Assembly: GCA_903813345.2 (NCBI GenBank) | Contig: CAIIXF020000009.1 | Span: 8,056,030-8,116,029 of the forward strand | Reading direction: 5' to 3' | DNA length: 60,000 nt | From: Owenia fusiformis | Taxonomy: Eukaryota > Annelida > Polychaeta > Sabellida > Oweniidae | In this document: one piece after another, positions 23,901-38,900 of the stretch | Position numbering within the stretch: the stretch's first letter is position 1 | How the letters are laid out: each line of letters starts with the position of its first letter | Made by a program: the position numbers and the translations under genes | Notes under the pieces: generated by a model | Told to the model about the DNA's origin: nothing | Databases searched by the model: none | Seen by the model: the letters and a program-made list of their open reading frames with translations, nothing else

Positions 23901-26900
23901 TAATTTACATAACAGTTAGATACATAAGGGTTATATGAAAATTGAACCACTAAAACAGATGTAATTTAGGTTAGAGGGAACATTCTACTATACCCGCCAT
24001 GCTATCTGACCCGAACGAGCCACCTGGTGGTGAAACTGGTAACTACTTACTCGCATCTGCGTTATTGGTGTCTGAAACAAATTCTTACAATTTCAAATAA
24101 TTAACAAATACTTTATAGACTGACTTCAATTGTTTTCAAAATTATCTACGTGTTTTCAGATGTTCAAACCTGACTTTATATTTAAGATTTGACCTTCAGT
24201 GACCTTTTCAAGGTCAGAAAAAGTCTTTTTTCAACTTGCTTCAAATTAACCATTTTTTCAAAATCATCTATAATTTATCAGAAGTTCAAATCTGACTTAA
24301 GGTTTGAGATTTGACCTTCAATGACCTTTTTAAGATTTAAGAATATAGATTTTATCATTAAATGACATTCTAAAGGTCAAAATAGATTTGACCTTTAGTG
24401 ACCTCCTCAAGGTCAAAAAGGTATTTTTTATCTTGTTTCAACTAGGTGGTGACATTTTGTCATGTTAATGCCTTGTTTTACTTGTAGCTAGTGAATGTCT
24501 TTGAAATGACATAAGCCTAATACAGTGGGACCTGGGTTAGTGGACACCTTTCTCTAGTGAACACCTGTGTAAAATGAACACCCTATTTTCAGCACATACC
24601 TTGATTCCAATACAAATTGTCTTTCTATATTGAAATCTTTTTTGTGGCTCTATAGATGTTCACTGTACACAGGTTTTACTTTATACAAAACACCTTTATA
24701 TTTAACTTTAATTAATAAACTGATTATCTAATTGCAATTATAAATTGCTATCTATTATTTGCAGGGAACATGTTGCAAAACAATAAGGGAGAATAGTAAG
24801 CTATTCAAGGCTTATAACTGTCTGATGTTCTATTATTAACTAATTTGATTGATTCAATTGATGGCTTTCTCAATCCATTCCAAATTGAGGACAATGATCA
24901 TTTATACTGCATATCATCTGGAATGCCAACACCCTCTAATTTAGCAGATGATCTCTTAAATGCAGCATCCAAGGGCACACAAGCCTTTAAGCAATTTATT
25001 CAAGACCAATTTGTGCAGAAGGGAAAAAGTTTTCATAACCCCATAAAAGAATGAAACTGAAAACATCTGAATTCAATGCTGGAGTCAAAAAGGTGAAAAG
25101 CTCTGGAAACAAACTGATTGAGATTAGAGCTGAGCGCAATACATTTGGCCAGTTAGTCATGTTATCAGAGCAGCATAGTATCAGTCTAAAGCGAATATTA
25201 GAATATCCCCTGAGTCCAATACCCTGGGCTCTTGGAACACCTGATGGGCTCTTGGTTAAAACAGAAAAGTCAAAATTATTACATGAGCTGGAAACATATA
25301 ATATTACATGGACCCAAACCAGAAAAAAACAATTATAGTCTATGATGGCAATGCATTGTTCCATATACTTCCTGAGCGACCCAAAACATTTGGATTATTG
25401 GCAGAGAGGATCCTTCAGATGCTTCCTATAAGAAAGATTCAATTAAAGAACCAGAAAGAATACGCAGGCGTGTCTCCAAAAAGCTAATAATAAAAGGACC
25501 TAATACCAGAATTCCTAACAATTGGAAGGAATTCCTTTTAAATGATGAGAATGAAATGCAGCTGAGTCAGTTGATCCTTGAAGAATGGAAAAAGATAAAA
25601 ATGCTCCTAAACTCAAAGAAAGACAGATTCATGTGAGATCTGTACAGTGGTAACCAGTGATAGAACTACTGTTACACATACAGTTGAATCAAGCCTGAAA
25701 TCTTCCCACAAAGAGGCAGATACAAAAATTATACTCCATGCAATTAACATGAAATGAACCTGAAAATACAGAAAAAACTATAGTTGTGAGATCCCCAGAT
25801 AGCGATGTTTTTGTACTTCTTGTGCACTTTCCAATCTTATTCAAACTCCATTAATTTTTGACACTGGTAGTGCAGACCACATATGACTTATTAAAGGTGC
25901 AACAATTAGTGCACGGGGGTAATTCAACGATCATCGACCAGTGTCAAAATATATTCAAGTTTGGATATTTCATCAAGAGTAACATATATTTTTATTATCT
26001 ACAAAGAAACCCCCTTGATGAACATTATTTCAGCTGATATTCCTCTTGAAACGTGGTGAATCTTAAAAATCTATAAGTCGGACTCCCTTTATAGAAGCTT
26101 TGAACTGAATATACACTTCTAAATTGAGAGTTTATCTATACATTTTAAGAAAATAGATATGTCAAAGAAGATGCTAAGCCAAATATTGACCTGATAGCTC
26201 AGAAAAAAAGAAAAAAAATTGAATTTTCTCTCTACAGTCCCTTGTTGCCCCTTTAATGTAAAGGAAGTAGGAAATGCGCTCAGTTCAGACATTTGTAATG
26301 CTTTACCAGCCTTCCATTCATTCACTGGATGCGATTCCTTCAGTGCCTTTGTGAGAAAGGAGAAAGTGTCCCCCCCCTAAAATTACTTATGAGAATTTCA
26401 AAAAGGTTTCGGCACCATTGGAGGGGTCATTAGTGATCAAACTGCTAAATGTGCTGAGAAGTTTACTTGCCAGATGTATGGAAACAAAAAGTGTTCAAAT
26501 ATTAATGAGCTGACATATACCTTATTCAAGAACAAATTTCAACCAAAATCTGCTCCAAGTGTGATAACAAGCTATGAAGGCACTAACAATAAGCCTCCTA
26601 CCCCCATGTAAAGATTCATTACAGCAGCATCTGGCAAGGGCCAGTTATCAAGCACACATATGGAAACTTGCCAACATCCCCTCCCCATCAATTCCCTCCC
26701 CCGTGTCACATGGATGGAGGATGAAAGATGGCCATTTGGATTTCAATGGGTGTCAAATCCAGATAAAATTCTACCCCAGGACCTGGAAGATGTTATCGTA
26801 TTAGATGATACTTTAGAAGATCAAAATGAAGAGGAAGTTTATGAAATACAAAGCTTTATGGATCAAATATATTCTGGTGAATAAAAACTACATTTGTGAT

Positions 26901-29900
26901 GACAGAAATTCATACAATGAGTAAAATTAATATTATGACTGAGTCGTGAACTGTGTATTAGATAATATTCAACTTCAGATTTTCAATATTCTTATATCTC
27001 GAGCCTACATAGAAAAAATATTGTATTATAAATAATTCACAGGTATGTACTATATGTATACACCTAAGTAAAAATATTTTATGGTAATATATTTGATAAA
27101 ATACATGATATGTACATGTATTCATTTAATGTGCCATCATGCTACTGTTTAAATCCACATGTATTAATGGCCACACCCCTTTTATAAGGGAAAGAGGGGA
27201 GAGGTAAATTGACCCATATAGGCAAAAAACATGTTAGAGTTTGAGTTTTTTCTTTATGGTAATGTGTTGGGGACATGTTGGTGCTACTTTTAGGAAAGTT
27301 CCATTAATATTAAACTGAGATTGATTGAGAAATCAAAAAATCAATTCCAATCAATGTCTCTCAACCCCCCTAAATTCTTTTAGGGTGAAAAAATGTTGCT
27401 GTTTTTAAATAAAGTTAAAATTCTTCAATTTTTTTACATATGCATTTCAAGTATGATTACTCTTAACAGAAACACCAAAAGAAAGAAGCATTGGTTGTTT
27501 AGTTTTTGTTTTATAGCTAAATAATAATGTACCCCCAAGAAATCTGAATTTTAGGGTCGAAAATGCAATTTTAACATCTTTCGCACCATTTGCGGCGCAT
27601 AAGACCAGTAAAATCTGTTGAGATAGACCTAAATACATAACCTAAGTCACAAGAGAAATTGTCCCGACAACACCCTGATCGAAGTGCCTCAGATCGCTAC
27701 CTATAAAGACCAAAAATAAGAGGCTGATCACATTAATTTGTGTTTTAAAGGTCTTAAAGGTTTTATGCTCAGCATAAAATGGGACATCACTTTTTATGCC
27801 GGGCATAAAAAGTGATATGAAATAATTATTTTTTTAAAAACCAACGAAGCAAGAACTGTTCATAATTCATATTATGCAATCCCATATTTGCATCCTCCTA
27901 AGCAGGTGTCCAGAATCCGTACCTCCTTCTTCCCCCCTGCTATAAGCAGTTAGCATTTCCCCGATTAAGAACTCGCAATTTGATTGGCTGTCGCAACACT
28001 GCGACAGCAATCATGTATACGTCATCGGCGCATAATTAGATCACGTGATTCAGTTTAATCGGGCGCGTCCAACTTCATACTAACTTGGTTATAGCAGGAG
28101 GTAAAAAGAAAGAAGATATTCTGGATTTTGAAGCCCTGTGATCGGAGGATGCATATTTGGCCCTCATCATGTTTTATTTATATCAAGGATATCTTTTGTT
28201 CAATACCTGTTTCTATGGCAATGGCATCTGTTATCAAACATGTAACTGATCAATTATTTTTCAAATTAGCATATCACTTAATATGTAACCGGATGTTATT
28301 TTAGTTGGAAAAATTACCAAAATTTCCATGGGGGTCAATCGACTTTGAAAGTCCATTCATTTTATTTTTTTCCCACTGAGGAAATATAAAATCAGCTAAC
28401 ATTTTAGCACTCTTCCAGTCGTGCATGATTATTTGAGTGATCCATGTGACAATTAATTGTATATTTCTGTATGTAGAGTGCATGATTATTTGAGTGATCC
28501 ACGTGACAATTAATTGTATATTTCTGTATGTAGAGTTCATGATTATTTGAGTGATCCACGTGACAATTAATTGTATATTTCTGTATGTTGAGTGCATGAT
28601 TATTTGAGTGATCCACGTGACAATTAATTGTATATTTCTGTATGTAGAGTGCATGATTATTTGAGTGATCGACGTGACAATTAATTGTATATTTCTGTAT
28701 GTAGAGTGCATGATTATTTGAGTGATCCACATGACAATTAATTGTATATTTCTGTATGTTGAGTGCATGATTATTTGAGTGATCCACGTGGCAATTAATT
28801 GTATATTTCTGTATGTAGAATGCATGATTATTTGAGTGATCCATGTGACAATTAATTGTATATTTCTGTATGTAGAGTGCATGATTATTTGAGTGATCGA
28901 CGTGACAATTAATTGTATATTTCTGTATGTAGAGTGCATGATTATTTGAGTGATCCACGTGACAATTAATTGTATATTTCTGTATGTAGAATGCATGATT
29001 ATTTGAGTGATCCATGTGACAATTAATTGTATATTTCTGTATGTAGAGTGCATGATTATTTGAGTGATCCACGTGACAATTAATTGAATATTTCTGTATG
29101 TAGAGTGCATGATTATTTGAGTGATCCACGTGACAATTAATTGAATATTTCTGTATGTAGAGTGCATGATTATTTGAGTGATCCACATGACAATTAATTG
29201 AATATTTCTGTATGTTGTTCTTGCAGCAACGTGTAGTTGATGGAGCAAAGAAGGAACCAAACTCAACATTCACTGGAGATGGTTACACAAGGTAACTATA
29301 ATACCCCCCCCCCCCTCTTCAATAGTTTTATTTGGCTTGCTTAAAAGAGAGCTTCGTCTCTGAGTTAGAGATAATCCTTTGTTCAAGGTTCAAGATGGAG
29401 AAGCATTGATGATTATGTTCACAGGACATTATCAAAAAAGGGATGTACATTACAATTCCACTTTTACAGATCTTCACATATTTACCCTGATTTTATTGTT
29501 TAGTCTGCACAACCCTTTTACTCTGACTTGGATGATTTTGGGATAAAGGATCAATGTTTTGGTTAATATTGTTTTTAGGGTGTGCATTTCTTCAATTCAA
29601 ATAATTACACATTGTCACATTTTATAAATGTTAATGAATGCGCTTTCATATTTCGAAGAATCAGTATATTATGTGATATTTGATTCTTGGAATTTTTTAT
29701 TTTAGTTTAGCAATAATTTACCTCACATTTGCTGGGGCTAACTGGGCAGCGCCATCTATAGTTGCAGTATGTGGACCCAAGATATCCATGGTGATGGGGG
29801 GTGCTGCTTATCTGTAAGTATATCATACAAGTATACCCTGTGAGCATCCAAGACATTCTGGCCCCTTAATAAAACTGTCGAACTTGGATCTTCCAAATTA

Positions 29901-32900
29901 TAACTTTTGTGCAAGAATGCTGAGCTATAAGCCATCCAGAAAAGCAAAAATGACACAATACATTTATTTAAAGATGATTGTACTTAAAAGTAATATGATT
30001 ATCTCCCGCTCAACCATAAAATCCGTAAAATGACCCAACTCAGTAGTCAGTATTGACAAAATTGAGGATTATTATGTCGGGGGCTAATCTAACTCATATG
30101 TCATGTATGTGTCTGAAGCTTATTTCATTGGGGTACCATTGACTAAAAGAGAGACCAATCTTATTTTATTTTCAGGTTGTTTATTGTATCTTTTCTGAAG
30201 CCGATGACGTGGGCGCTGTATACTGGGTCTGTTCTCATAGGTATCGGAGCAGCAAGTAAGTACACCCTTGGTATACGCAGCTAACGAAAATTGACCGGTA
30301 CGGGTCAAAAGCTGGACCGGTACGGGTTAACGGTTTTATTTGAATTTAAAATAGCCATAACTTGCTCAATATTGACTTCCTCGTGTCTAATTTGAAATAT
30401 ATGATGCCTCCCGATGCTTTTAAGTACCCCAATTTTTTACAGATTTTTAAACGGACCAAAACTCTCTAAATGCGCATTTATGCTCTTTTCTCTCGAGAAT
30501 GACTGTCTCATTTTCACGATAACTTTTATTTAGTACTTCTAACATATAAGATCTATTTTTCCCCATCAAGGTATGATGTAAATGACATGCTATTTACATC
30601 TTGTGAGTTTCAATGACGTGCGTTTGATTTTATAAAAAATGCCAAACTTTGTGACAAAGAATTTCATTAGCTATTGCCCCGAACCGGTCCGTCTTCTCGT
30701 TGCAAGCAGATTGCTCCGAACCGGTCCGTCTTCTCGCTGCAAGCAGGATGAAATTCTTTGTCACAAAATTTGGCATTTTTTATAAAATCAAACACGCGTC
30801 ATTGAAACTCACAAGATGTAAATAGCATGTCATTAACATCATACCTTGATGGGGAAAAATAGATCTTATATGTTAGAAGTACTAAATAAAAGTTATCGTG
30901 AAAATGAGACAGTCGTTCTCGAGAGAAAAGAGCATAAATGCGCATTTAGAGAGTTTTGGTCCGTTTAAAAATCTGTAAAAAATTGGGGTACTTAAAAGCA
31001 TCGGGAGGCATCATATATTTCAAATTAGACACGAGGAAGTCAATATTGAGCAAGTTATGGCTGTTTTAAATTCAAATAAAACCGTTAACCCGTACCGGTC
31101 CAGCTTTTGACCCGTACCGTCAATTCTCGTTAGCTGCGTATACCAAGGGTGAAGTAACCCATTTCACTCTGTGTATTACATAATTCAATGATTGTACGAC
31201 ACTTATTTATACAGAAGTCAGTAGTGTTACGTTGGTCCAACTAACACAAAAAATGTTAATTTGAATTTTAGGCCTACCGGACATTTGAAAATCAAGGATT
31301 GTGGGTCTCATACCGGAAGATTTTTCTTCAAATTTGTTCGATACAAAGCAAGACATGAATGCTGTTGATACATTATTCTGTAATACATAGTCCCTCCTTT
31401 TGGTGGTGTTTGGGTCCCCAGTTGTAAGAAGCCCTTCTCACAGCTTGAGACCCAAACACCGCTAAAAGGAGAGGTGTTAAAATTCCAATTCTAGGGTTGT
31501 TTTGATCAGACAGGTTTTACTGTATTTTGAGATCCAAGATGATTCATTATCATATCTACATTGAAATCTTTTTATTCCAGTTATTTGGACTGCTCAAGGA
31601 TGTTTCTTGACTCTCAACTCTGATTCTGAAACTATAGCGAGGAATAGTGGTATCTTTTGGGCTCTAATGCAGTGCAGGTAGGCTAAAATAACACTTGACA
31701 AATTTGTTACAGTTTGGGTTACTGTAAATTGCTGTAATATTACGGCCCATTTAATTTTGTGATCTCATCGAGCCAATCAGAGTTTGTCTTCGAAATACGG
31801 ATGTCTATCTGTATGGTCATCTCATCTGACATCACCGCATAGTTAATGCGCACATATTTAGCATGTGTTCTTTCCACTTGATTTATTACCTGGGCTGTTA
31901 CAGGCCCCAATCTTTGGGGTGGGGCTGCTAAACTGTAATATATTCTATACTAGGCAGAGGGTAGTTTATAACTAGACTGCATGCAAACAAGGTCCAGGTA
32001 GTTTTTTACTGAAAGGTCAATCCACCAAATTAGTGACTGTAGCAGCCAAAATGTCAAAGATTACCCAATCAGCTAAATCAAATAGCTGCTAAAATGTATT
32101 TGCCCATTCAGCCAAATAAATAATGTCAAATTGAGCGATTTACAGTATATGTACACTCCCCTCCATAAGTTTGGCAACCTTAACTCCCTCATTGAACTAC
32201 GTGCTAAAGCCTCTTTATGTTTGAATTTTTTATTTACATAACCTATGAAGAAAATATTTATAATATTGATTAATATGGAACTAGACTTCATTTCCAATGC
32301 CTCCTTTTCCCAATTCTTTACCTCAATTACAATAGGTAAAAAATTGATGATAAATCCGATGATTTTTTATCGCACTTTGAAAAAGTGCTATATTGTCGTA
32401 GTCTTGTGCTGTTGGGCGGGCAGGCGGGCATGCGGGCGGCACATAAACCAAATCTTGTCATCAAATTTCCAGGATAACTGCTTACCTGTTCAACTTGAAA
32501 TTTTTACAGATGCAAGAGCAGACTAGTACCAAGATCTGATTAGGTTAAGGGCATGCTGGGTAAACTAAGTGGTGGCCATTTTGAATTTTTCAACAAATCT
32601 TGTCATCAAAATTCCAGGAAAACCACTTATCCTATCAACTTGAAATTTTTACAGATGCAAGAGCAGACTATTGCCAAGATGTGATTAGGTTTTGGGTATG
32701 CTGGCTGCATTACATGGTGGCCATTTTGAATTTTTCAATTTGGCGGCCATTTTGAATTTTTCAACTTGCTCCAAATTGACCAAATTTTTTTTTAAAAAAC
32801 ATCTACAAGTTCTCAGAAGTTCAAATCTGACCTTAGATTTCAGATTTGACCTTTCGTTCACCTTCAGTGACCTTGAAAAGGTCAAAAAAGTTGATTTTCT

Positions 32901-35900
32901 AAATTGATATTTTGGATTTAAATTTAGGTCATCTTAATTACAAAACACCTACTGAGGTCTGAAAAAGTGAAATTTTCAAGGTCAAAGGTCAAGGTCATTA
33001 AACTAGGTCACAGATTTGACCTTTCATTCACCTTCAGTGACCTTGAAAAGGTCAAAAAAATTGATTTTCTAAATTGATATTTTGGATTTAAATTTAGGTC
33101 AGCTTAATTACAAAAGACCTACTGAGGTCTGAAAAAGTGAAATTTTCAAGGTCGAAGGTCAAGGTCATTAAACTAGGTCACAAATGATGTTATCTAAGTT
33201 TCTCAAAGTTTGAGACTACAAATCAATTCTTGTCATCAAAATTCCAAGAAAACCGCTAACCTGTTCAACTTGAAATTTTTACACATGCAATAGCAGACTA
33301 GTGCCAAGATCTGATTAGGTTTAGGGCATGCTGGGTAAACTATGTGGTGGCCATTTTGAATTTTTAACAAATCTTGTCATCAAAATTCCAGGAAAACCAC
33401 TTATCCGTTCAACTTGAAATTTTTACAGATGCAAGAGCAGACTATTGCCAAGATGTGATTAGGTTTTGGGTTTGCTGGCTGAATTACATGGTGGCCATTT
33501 TGAATTTTTCAATTTGGCGGCCATTTTGAATTTTTCAACTTGCTCCAAATTGACCAAATGTTTTTTTTAAAAACATCTTCAAGTTCTCAGAAGTTCAAAT
33601 CTGACCTTAGATTTCAGATTTGACCTTTCGTTGACCTTCAGTGACCTTGAAAAGGTCAAAAATTTGATTTTCTAAATTGATATTTTGGATTTAAATTTAG
33701 GTCAGCTTAATTACAAAAGACCTACTGAGGTCTGAAAAAGTGAAATTTTCAAGGTCGATGGTCATCAAATTAGGTCACAAACAATGTTATCTAAATTTTC
33801 CCAAAGTTCAAGACTACAAACAAATTCTTGTCATCAAAATTGCAGGAAAACCGCTAACCTTGTCAACTTGAAATGTTTACAGATGCAAGAGCAGACGAGT
33901 GCCAAGGTCTGATTAGGTTTTGGCCATGCTGGGTAAATTGCATGGTGGCCAGTTTGCTCTTCAAAGTGCGATATTTATCACTGTGTGTCTTGTTGAAAAT
34001 GTAAACCAATGGGAAATGGTAGATTTGCCGCAAGTCATATGACAGAATATTCATACATCCGAGTTCTTGCAAAAAATAGAAGTTAGATAGTCAGTTGAAT
34101 TTGCTAACTTTATCTAATAAAAATCAATACGTTTCTTCAGGTTTAAAACAGTTATAGGTCTTCAAATTCAAAATTATTTTTCAAAAATCTCCTCCTGTTG
34201 AAATAACAAATATGCAAAATCAAAAATGATTTTCAAAAATGACTTAAGTATCTGTAACTTTAGTATTCATAAAGTAAACATCATCATTGTATCTTCTGTA
34301 AACTTATAAATTGTTAACAATTATTTTTTCAGTTTGCTGTTTGGGAATCTGTATGTGTACTTTGCCTTCAAAGGAAAGGAAGAAGTAGATGCAAATACAA
34401 GGACCACGTTGTTCATTGTTTTGTCCTCGGCCTGCCTTGTGGGGATATTGATGCTGTTTGTACTTAGAAGACTTCCATCGAATGAAACTGACAATTTATT
34501 ATCAATAGGTGCCAGGTACTCCATTTTTAATGGTTTATTATGTCACCACCACGAATGGTGTCACATTGTTTTGTCTGCAACTTTGTTGTGGATGGCGTTC
34601 AGCATTCAGTGGTTGGCAGTCAGCATTTGTAACAAATGGCAGGTCAAATTTTGCCTGTTAATGTTTTGTTACCATTGGTTGGGACATCCAATTTATTAAA
34701 GAGGTGCAGAATGACATACCTGTGTCACTTTCACAAGATGATATTACACTAGCCCTTAAGGATTTGTAAAATATCACTTTTGAAAGATACAAAGGTATTC
34801 ACCTCAAAAGAATAAAATTGTTGTATTTTTCCTTATTAAAGCAAAATGGAGAAGTTTATAGGCCTATTAAATGTCAAGTTCCCTACCAAATTAGAGAGAA
34901 TGCCTCACTTGATTATATTGTAGATTATAAAACATGTACATGTTCATATTCAGACAATATAATATTACATATTTTCCACAAATCTTTTTAATTGAAATTT
35001 CATATTTGATATTATCTAGGACTATTTTGAGATATTCAGTTATTTATAATTTCATTTTATAACAAATGGATAAGGTACTGTCTTAATAATTTTAATGTGT
35101 CTTCACTATCTTATAAAGTTGCCACCAAAAGGTTGTGAGATATACATATATTGTACAAGCCATTGTTTTTTTTGTCAAGCATTCAGCATTTGGATTTGGC
35201 ATCAGTGATTGTTGATTGGCACTTGTAACACTTTGTTACATTTTTGTAACCCCAGTCATTGACATTTTCTCATATTGATGCCTTATACTTTATTTTTGCA
35301 GCACAAACACAGATTCAGACTCACCAAGTACATCAGGCCCACTGTATGCATTAAGTAAGTAGAATCATAGTCTTGCTGCAAGTCTTGAACCCCCTCCAAC
35401 TATTTGCTTCACCAACTTATGAAGAGGTGTATAGAGGGAGGTCACAAGGGCTTGTAGCTATCTGACAATCGAAGCAAAGTTGTCCAATTATCAAGCAGTT
35501 GGGAAAGAACAAAGTTAGTTACATTAGTAGTGTGAATATGAATATTTTGTGAGTGATAAAAATTGATTTCAACTGTTAATCAACATTACTATTTGGCTAT
35601 ATTGGGGAGTGTAGTTAAATCGGAATGGAAGTAAAGAGACAATATGCATAGGAAGCGCAATGAAGACACCCCTGGACTTAATTGTATGTCGAGCCGAACC
35701 ACATATTCTTCTACTATCTACTCACTAAAGAGGAGACGGATTGAACTAATGTCGCTGAAATAGATTAAATCTGAAATTTGAATACATCGGGGTCGGGGAA
35801 ACCCTAATGTTATCTGATTGGTTGTTTAATTTGTTCATTATTCTGATCACATGACCAAGGGCATTTTTCTAGTGAGGTAGTTCATGAACATTCAAATGTA

Positions 35901-38900
35901 CTTGAACAGTAATTTGGACATACTTCATTATTCTTCACAATTCTACCATATTCATCATGTATTCCTCAATTTTGATCATATAACACTTGCATACTTTTCA
36001 TGAATTTCTCAAGAATAAATATTCATGAATTTCTTAAGAATTAAGAAGAATAAATCGTCAAGAATAATTCAAAAATAAACAAGGATAAATATTTTTGATT
36101 TTTAAAAGAATAAACAATGAATAAATGTTTTTTATAAATATTATAATTAATTTTTTTTTATTCTAACATTTTCTTTTTATTTTCAGAAAGATCATTTGAA
36201 TTATTCAGAACGAAAGAAATTTTGCTGTTAAGTGTTTGTTACGCATATACAGGTAATTAATTCCCTAAAGATGGACAACTGTTAATTATGCAATCTTGGT
36301 TGACAAGTTGGTTCTTTCATGGGCCTCTTTCCATTCTCTGAACATTAATTTTTTTCATATCTTCACTTTGTTTTTTGAACAATATTTTTCTTCATTCATC
36401 CATTGCTGAGAAAATAATTGTGAAAAAGTAACTCAGTTTTTGGGACACTTAATATATTATAACTGGGCCATTTTGATTGACCCTGTTCTATTTTTGCAAA
36501 GTTTTGATTGAAAGGTGATGATAGATATCTCTGTTTTAGGATTTGAGTTGACATTCTTCAGTGGTGTTTATGGCACTAGCGTAGGACATACGCAACACTT
36601 TGGCATTGAGGCGAATAGTATCATAGGACTGATTGGCATTTTCATAGGAGTTGGTGAGATTCTAGGTGAGCATGGATTAGTATTTTTACGTCGCTTATTG
36701 GGTGACGTATTGGATTTGATATAGCCACCATTTCTTGAAATATTTTAATATTTGGTCATACGTGCTCGCTAAATTAAGAAAACTCACCCCACTGTCATCC
36801 CTTGAATAAAATATTTGAGCTTATAAGCATCTTTCTCTGTTGCATTGTAGATGTCTAGAAGGACAGAGGTGTTGCCATTTCAACAGAATAGAGGTTTGTG
36901 CTTCATGGCTTTTATATCCTCCTAAATTTGACCCACTTATCATTTGCAGGTGGAGCCGCTTTTGGTCTATTTGGGAAGCGTACAAACAAGTTTGGTCGAG
37001 ATCCTATAGTCCTGTTAGGGTTTATTGTACACATGGCAGCATTCTACCTAATATTTATTAACTTACCAGAAGATTCACCACTCAATGAAACATCTGGTCA
37101 TACATATATGACATCCAATAAATACGTAGCTATCGGCTGTGGCTTCCTGCTGGGACTCGGGGATAGCAGCTTTAATACTCAGGTTAGAAAGGGGGAGACC
37201 CCAATCACACTTTCTTTTTGTATCATTACTGACATGATTGCACTCTTTGAAACATGTGGTCAGCACAGTTGTTACACCACATGTGCCAAGTTTAATAAAA
37301 CTGCTTCACCATAAAATTAGATTAAGTAAACTGATTACTCATTGCTACTTTGCTATAAGGTTATATGCTATGTTAACATCAAAACACTACTCATGACTTT
37401 ATTTTCAATATGATGTGGGATACAAAAGAATTGTTATTAACTACATCACCACCAGAAGTGGTATATATTGTCTCCAACTTTTTTGTGCCTAGTGTTCGGC
37501 ATCTGTAACAGCATTAGGCGCCTATAACAGCGGTCGGCATCAGTTTTAAAATTTGTTTTATCACGTTCCAACAAACTTTTTTTTACCCCATCATTTATGT
37601 CAGTTTGTATTATTTTGTGATCTTTAAAAAATAAAAACCAATTTTTATGGTGGAGTCATTTTTAAGTACAATATTACTCCCTTATAGACTATGAGGAGGA
37701 ATCAATCTACTACATTGTCTACTATATATATAGTACTTTATTGTGAGGTATATAAGGACCTTCAAGAGAAATATTTTGGTCATTTGAATTTTTTTTTCAT
37801 ATATATTTATTTAAGTCAAGAACAACTACATATTTGTCACATGTTTACAGAATCAAATATATTGAAATAGATGCATACACATTGTATAGTCAATTATGCT
37901 AAATTATCAAGGAAAATCAGTCATCAAAAGTATATCGTTTAGAGGATCCCATTTATCTCCTCTTCTAACACTTATGTCTGTAGTAGGTTAATACATTTAG
38001 CTTAAAACCTTTAAATGTTGGTTTTCTAAATTGCTTATTTTGTTCATTTTATTTATTATTTCCCAGTTTCCTGTTTCAATTGTGGTATTCAAATCAATAT
38101 TCCACTTTTCCAAATAGGTGCCGTTTATTGGTATACTTTTGATAAATCCCCAGTCGATTTGTTTACATATTTTTGAACGAGATAGAAACTTATTCAAGTA
38201 TTTTTAATCATACGGGTTTCATTCATATTATTTTCACAAGTTAAAATTGTCTTAATCCAGTCAGTTTCTCTTATCACTTTCCAACAAACTTCGATGATGG
38301 TAAAGTTGCTATCTGATTGGCATATGTGACTTAAATTATATATCGTATATCTAAAATGTGTGATGCTGAAAACAAATAATGACCATCCTGTTTTTAGATT
38401 GTTGATTACCTGATACACTAAAAATGAACTTAATGATTGCATTCCAGAAATATATTTTATATTCCAGATTTATTCTGTCCTAGGGTTTATGTTCCCTGAA
38501 GATAGCGCACCAGCGTTTGCTTTATACAAGTTTGTACAGGTAAGTCTGCTAGGTTAATGATTGTAATGCTGAAAGTTAGCATGTTACTCTCCCATTTTTA
38601 TGTCACAACTACATATTGGTATAGTCTCCAACTATTGTTGTTATAGTCTCCAGCTATATTGTTATAGTCTTCAACTATTGATGATGTAGTCTCCAGCTAT
38701 ATTGTTATAGTCTTCAACTATTGATGTTATAGTCTCCAGCTATATTGTTATAGTCTTCAACAATTGATGTTATAGTCTCCAGCTATATTGTTATAGTCTT
38801 CAACAATTGATGTTATAGTCTCCAGCTATATTGTTATAGTCTTCAACTATTGATGATGTAGTCTCCAGCTATATTGTTATAGTCTTCAACTATTGATGTT

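Larger units (their letters stand above)
22733..27703. mobile_element. ~4.97-kb element with ~540-bp terminal inverted repeats
   Basis: The arms 22733-23275 and 27167-27703 are inverted copies, nearly identical apart from a short indel and a few substitutions. The ends read taggtagcgatctgag and its complement. Both ends abut taa, a possible 3-bp target duplication of the TWA type used by PIF/Harbinger elements, but 3 bp can match by chance. The interior holds a decayed gene (24845-26884), a nested MITE (23317-23561) and a second short repeat (24521-24683). Young arms around a dead gene suggest a non-autonomous element moved by another copy. Confidence 0.8.

Noticed and set aside
28301-29273. 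Minus-strand frames of 322 and 289 codons
   Set aside because: They are open only because the 57-bp repeat unit is a multiple of three. Their proteins are pure 19-residue repeats, and the real exon 2 lies on the other strand.
32073-32245. Tc1-like end tacactcccctccataagt
   Set aside because: It resembles a Tc1 family terminal repeat, but no partner end or transposase piece is visible, so I did not annotate an element.
34501-34515. Alternative exon 6 donor at 34509
   Set aside because: It breaks the frame into exon 7, whereas the donor at 34516 keeps it.
34334-34699. 121-codon frame as an independent gene
   Set aside because: Its first part is MFSD11 exon 6. The rest is intron read-through past the donor at 34516.
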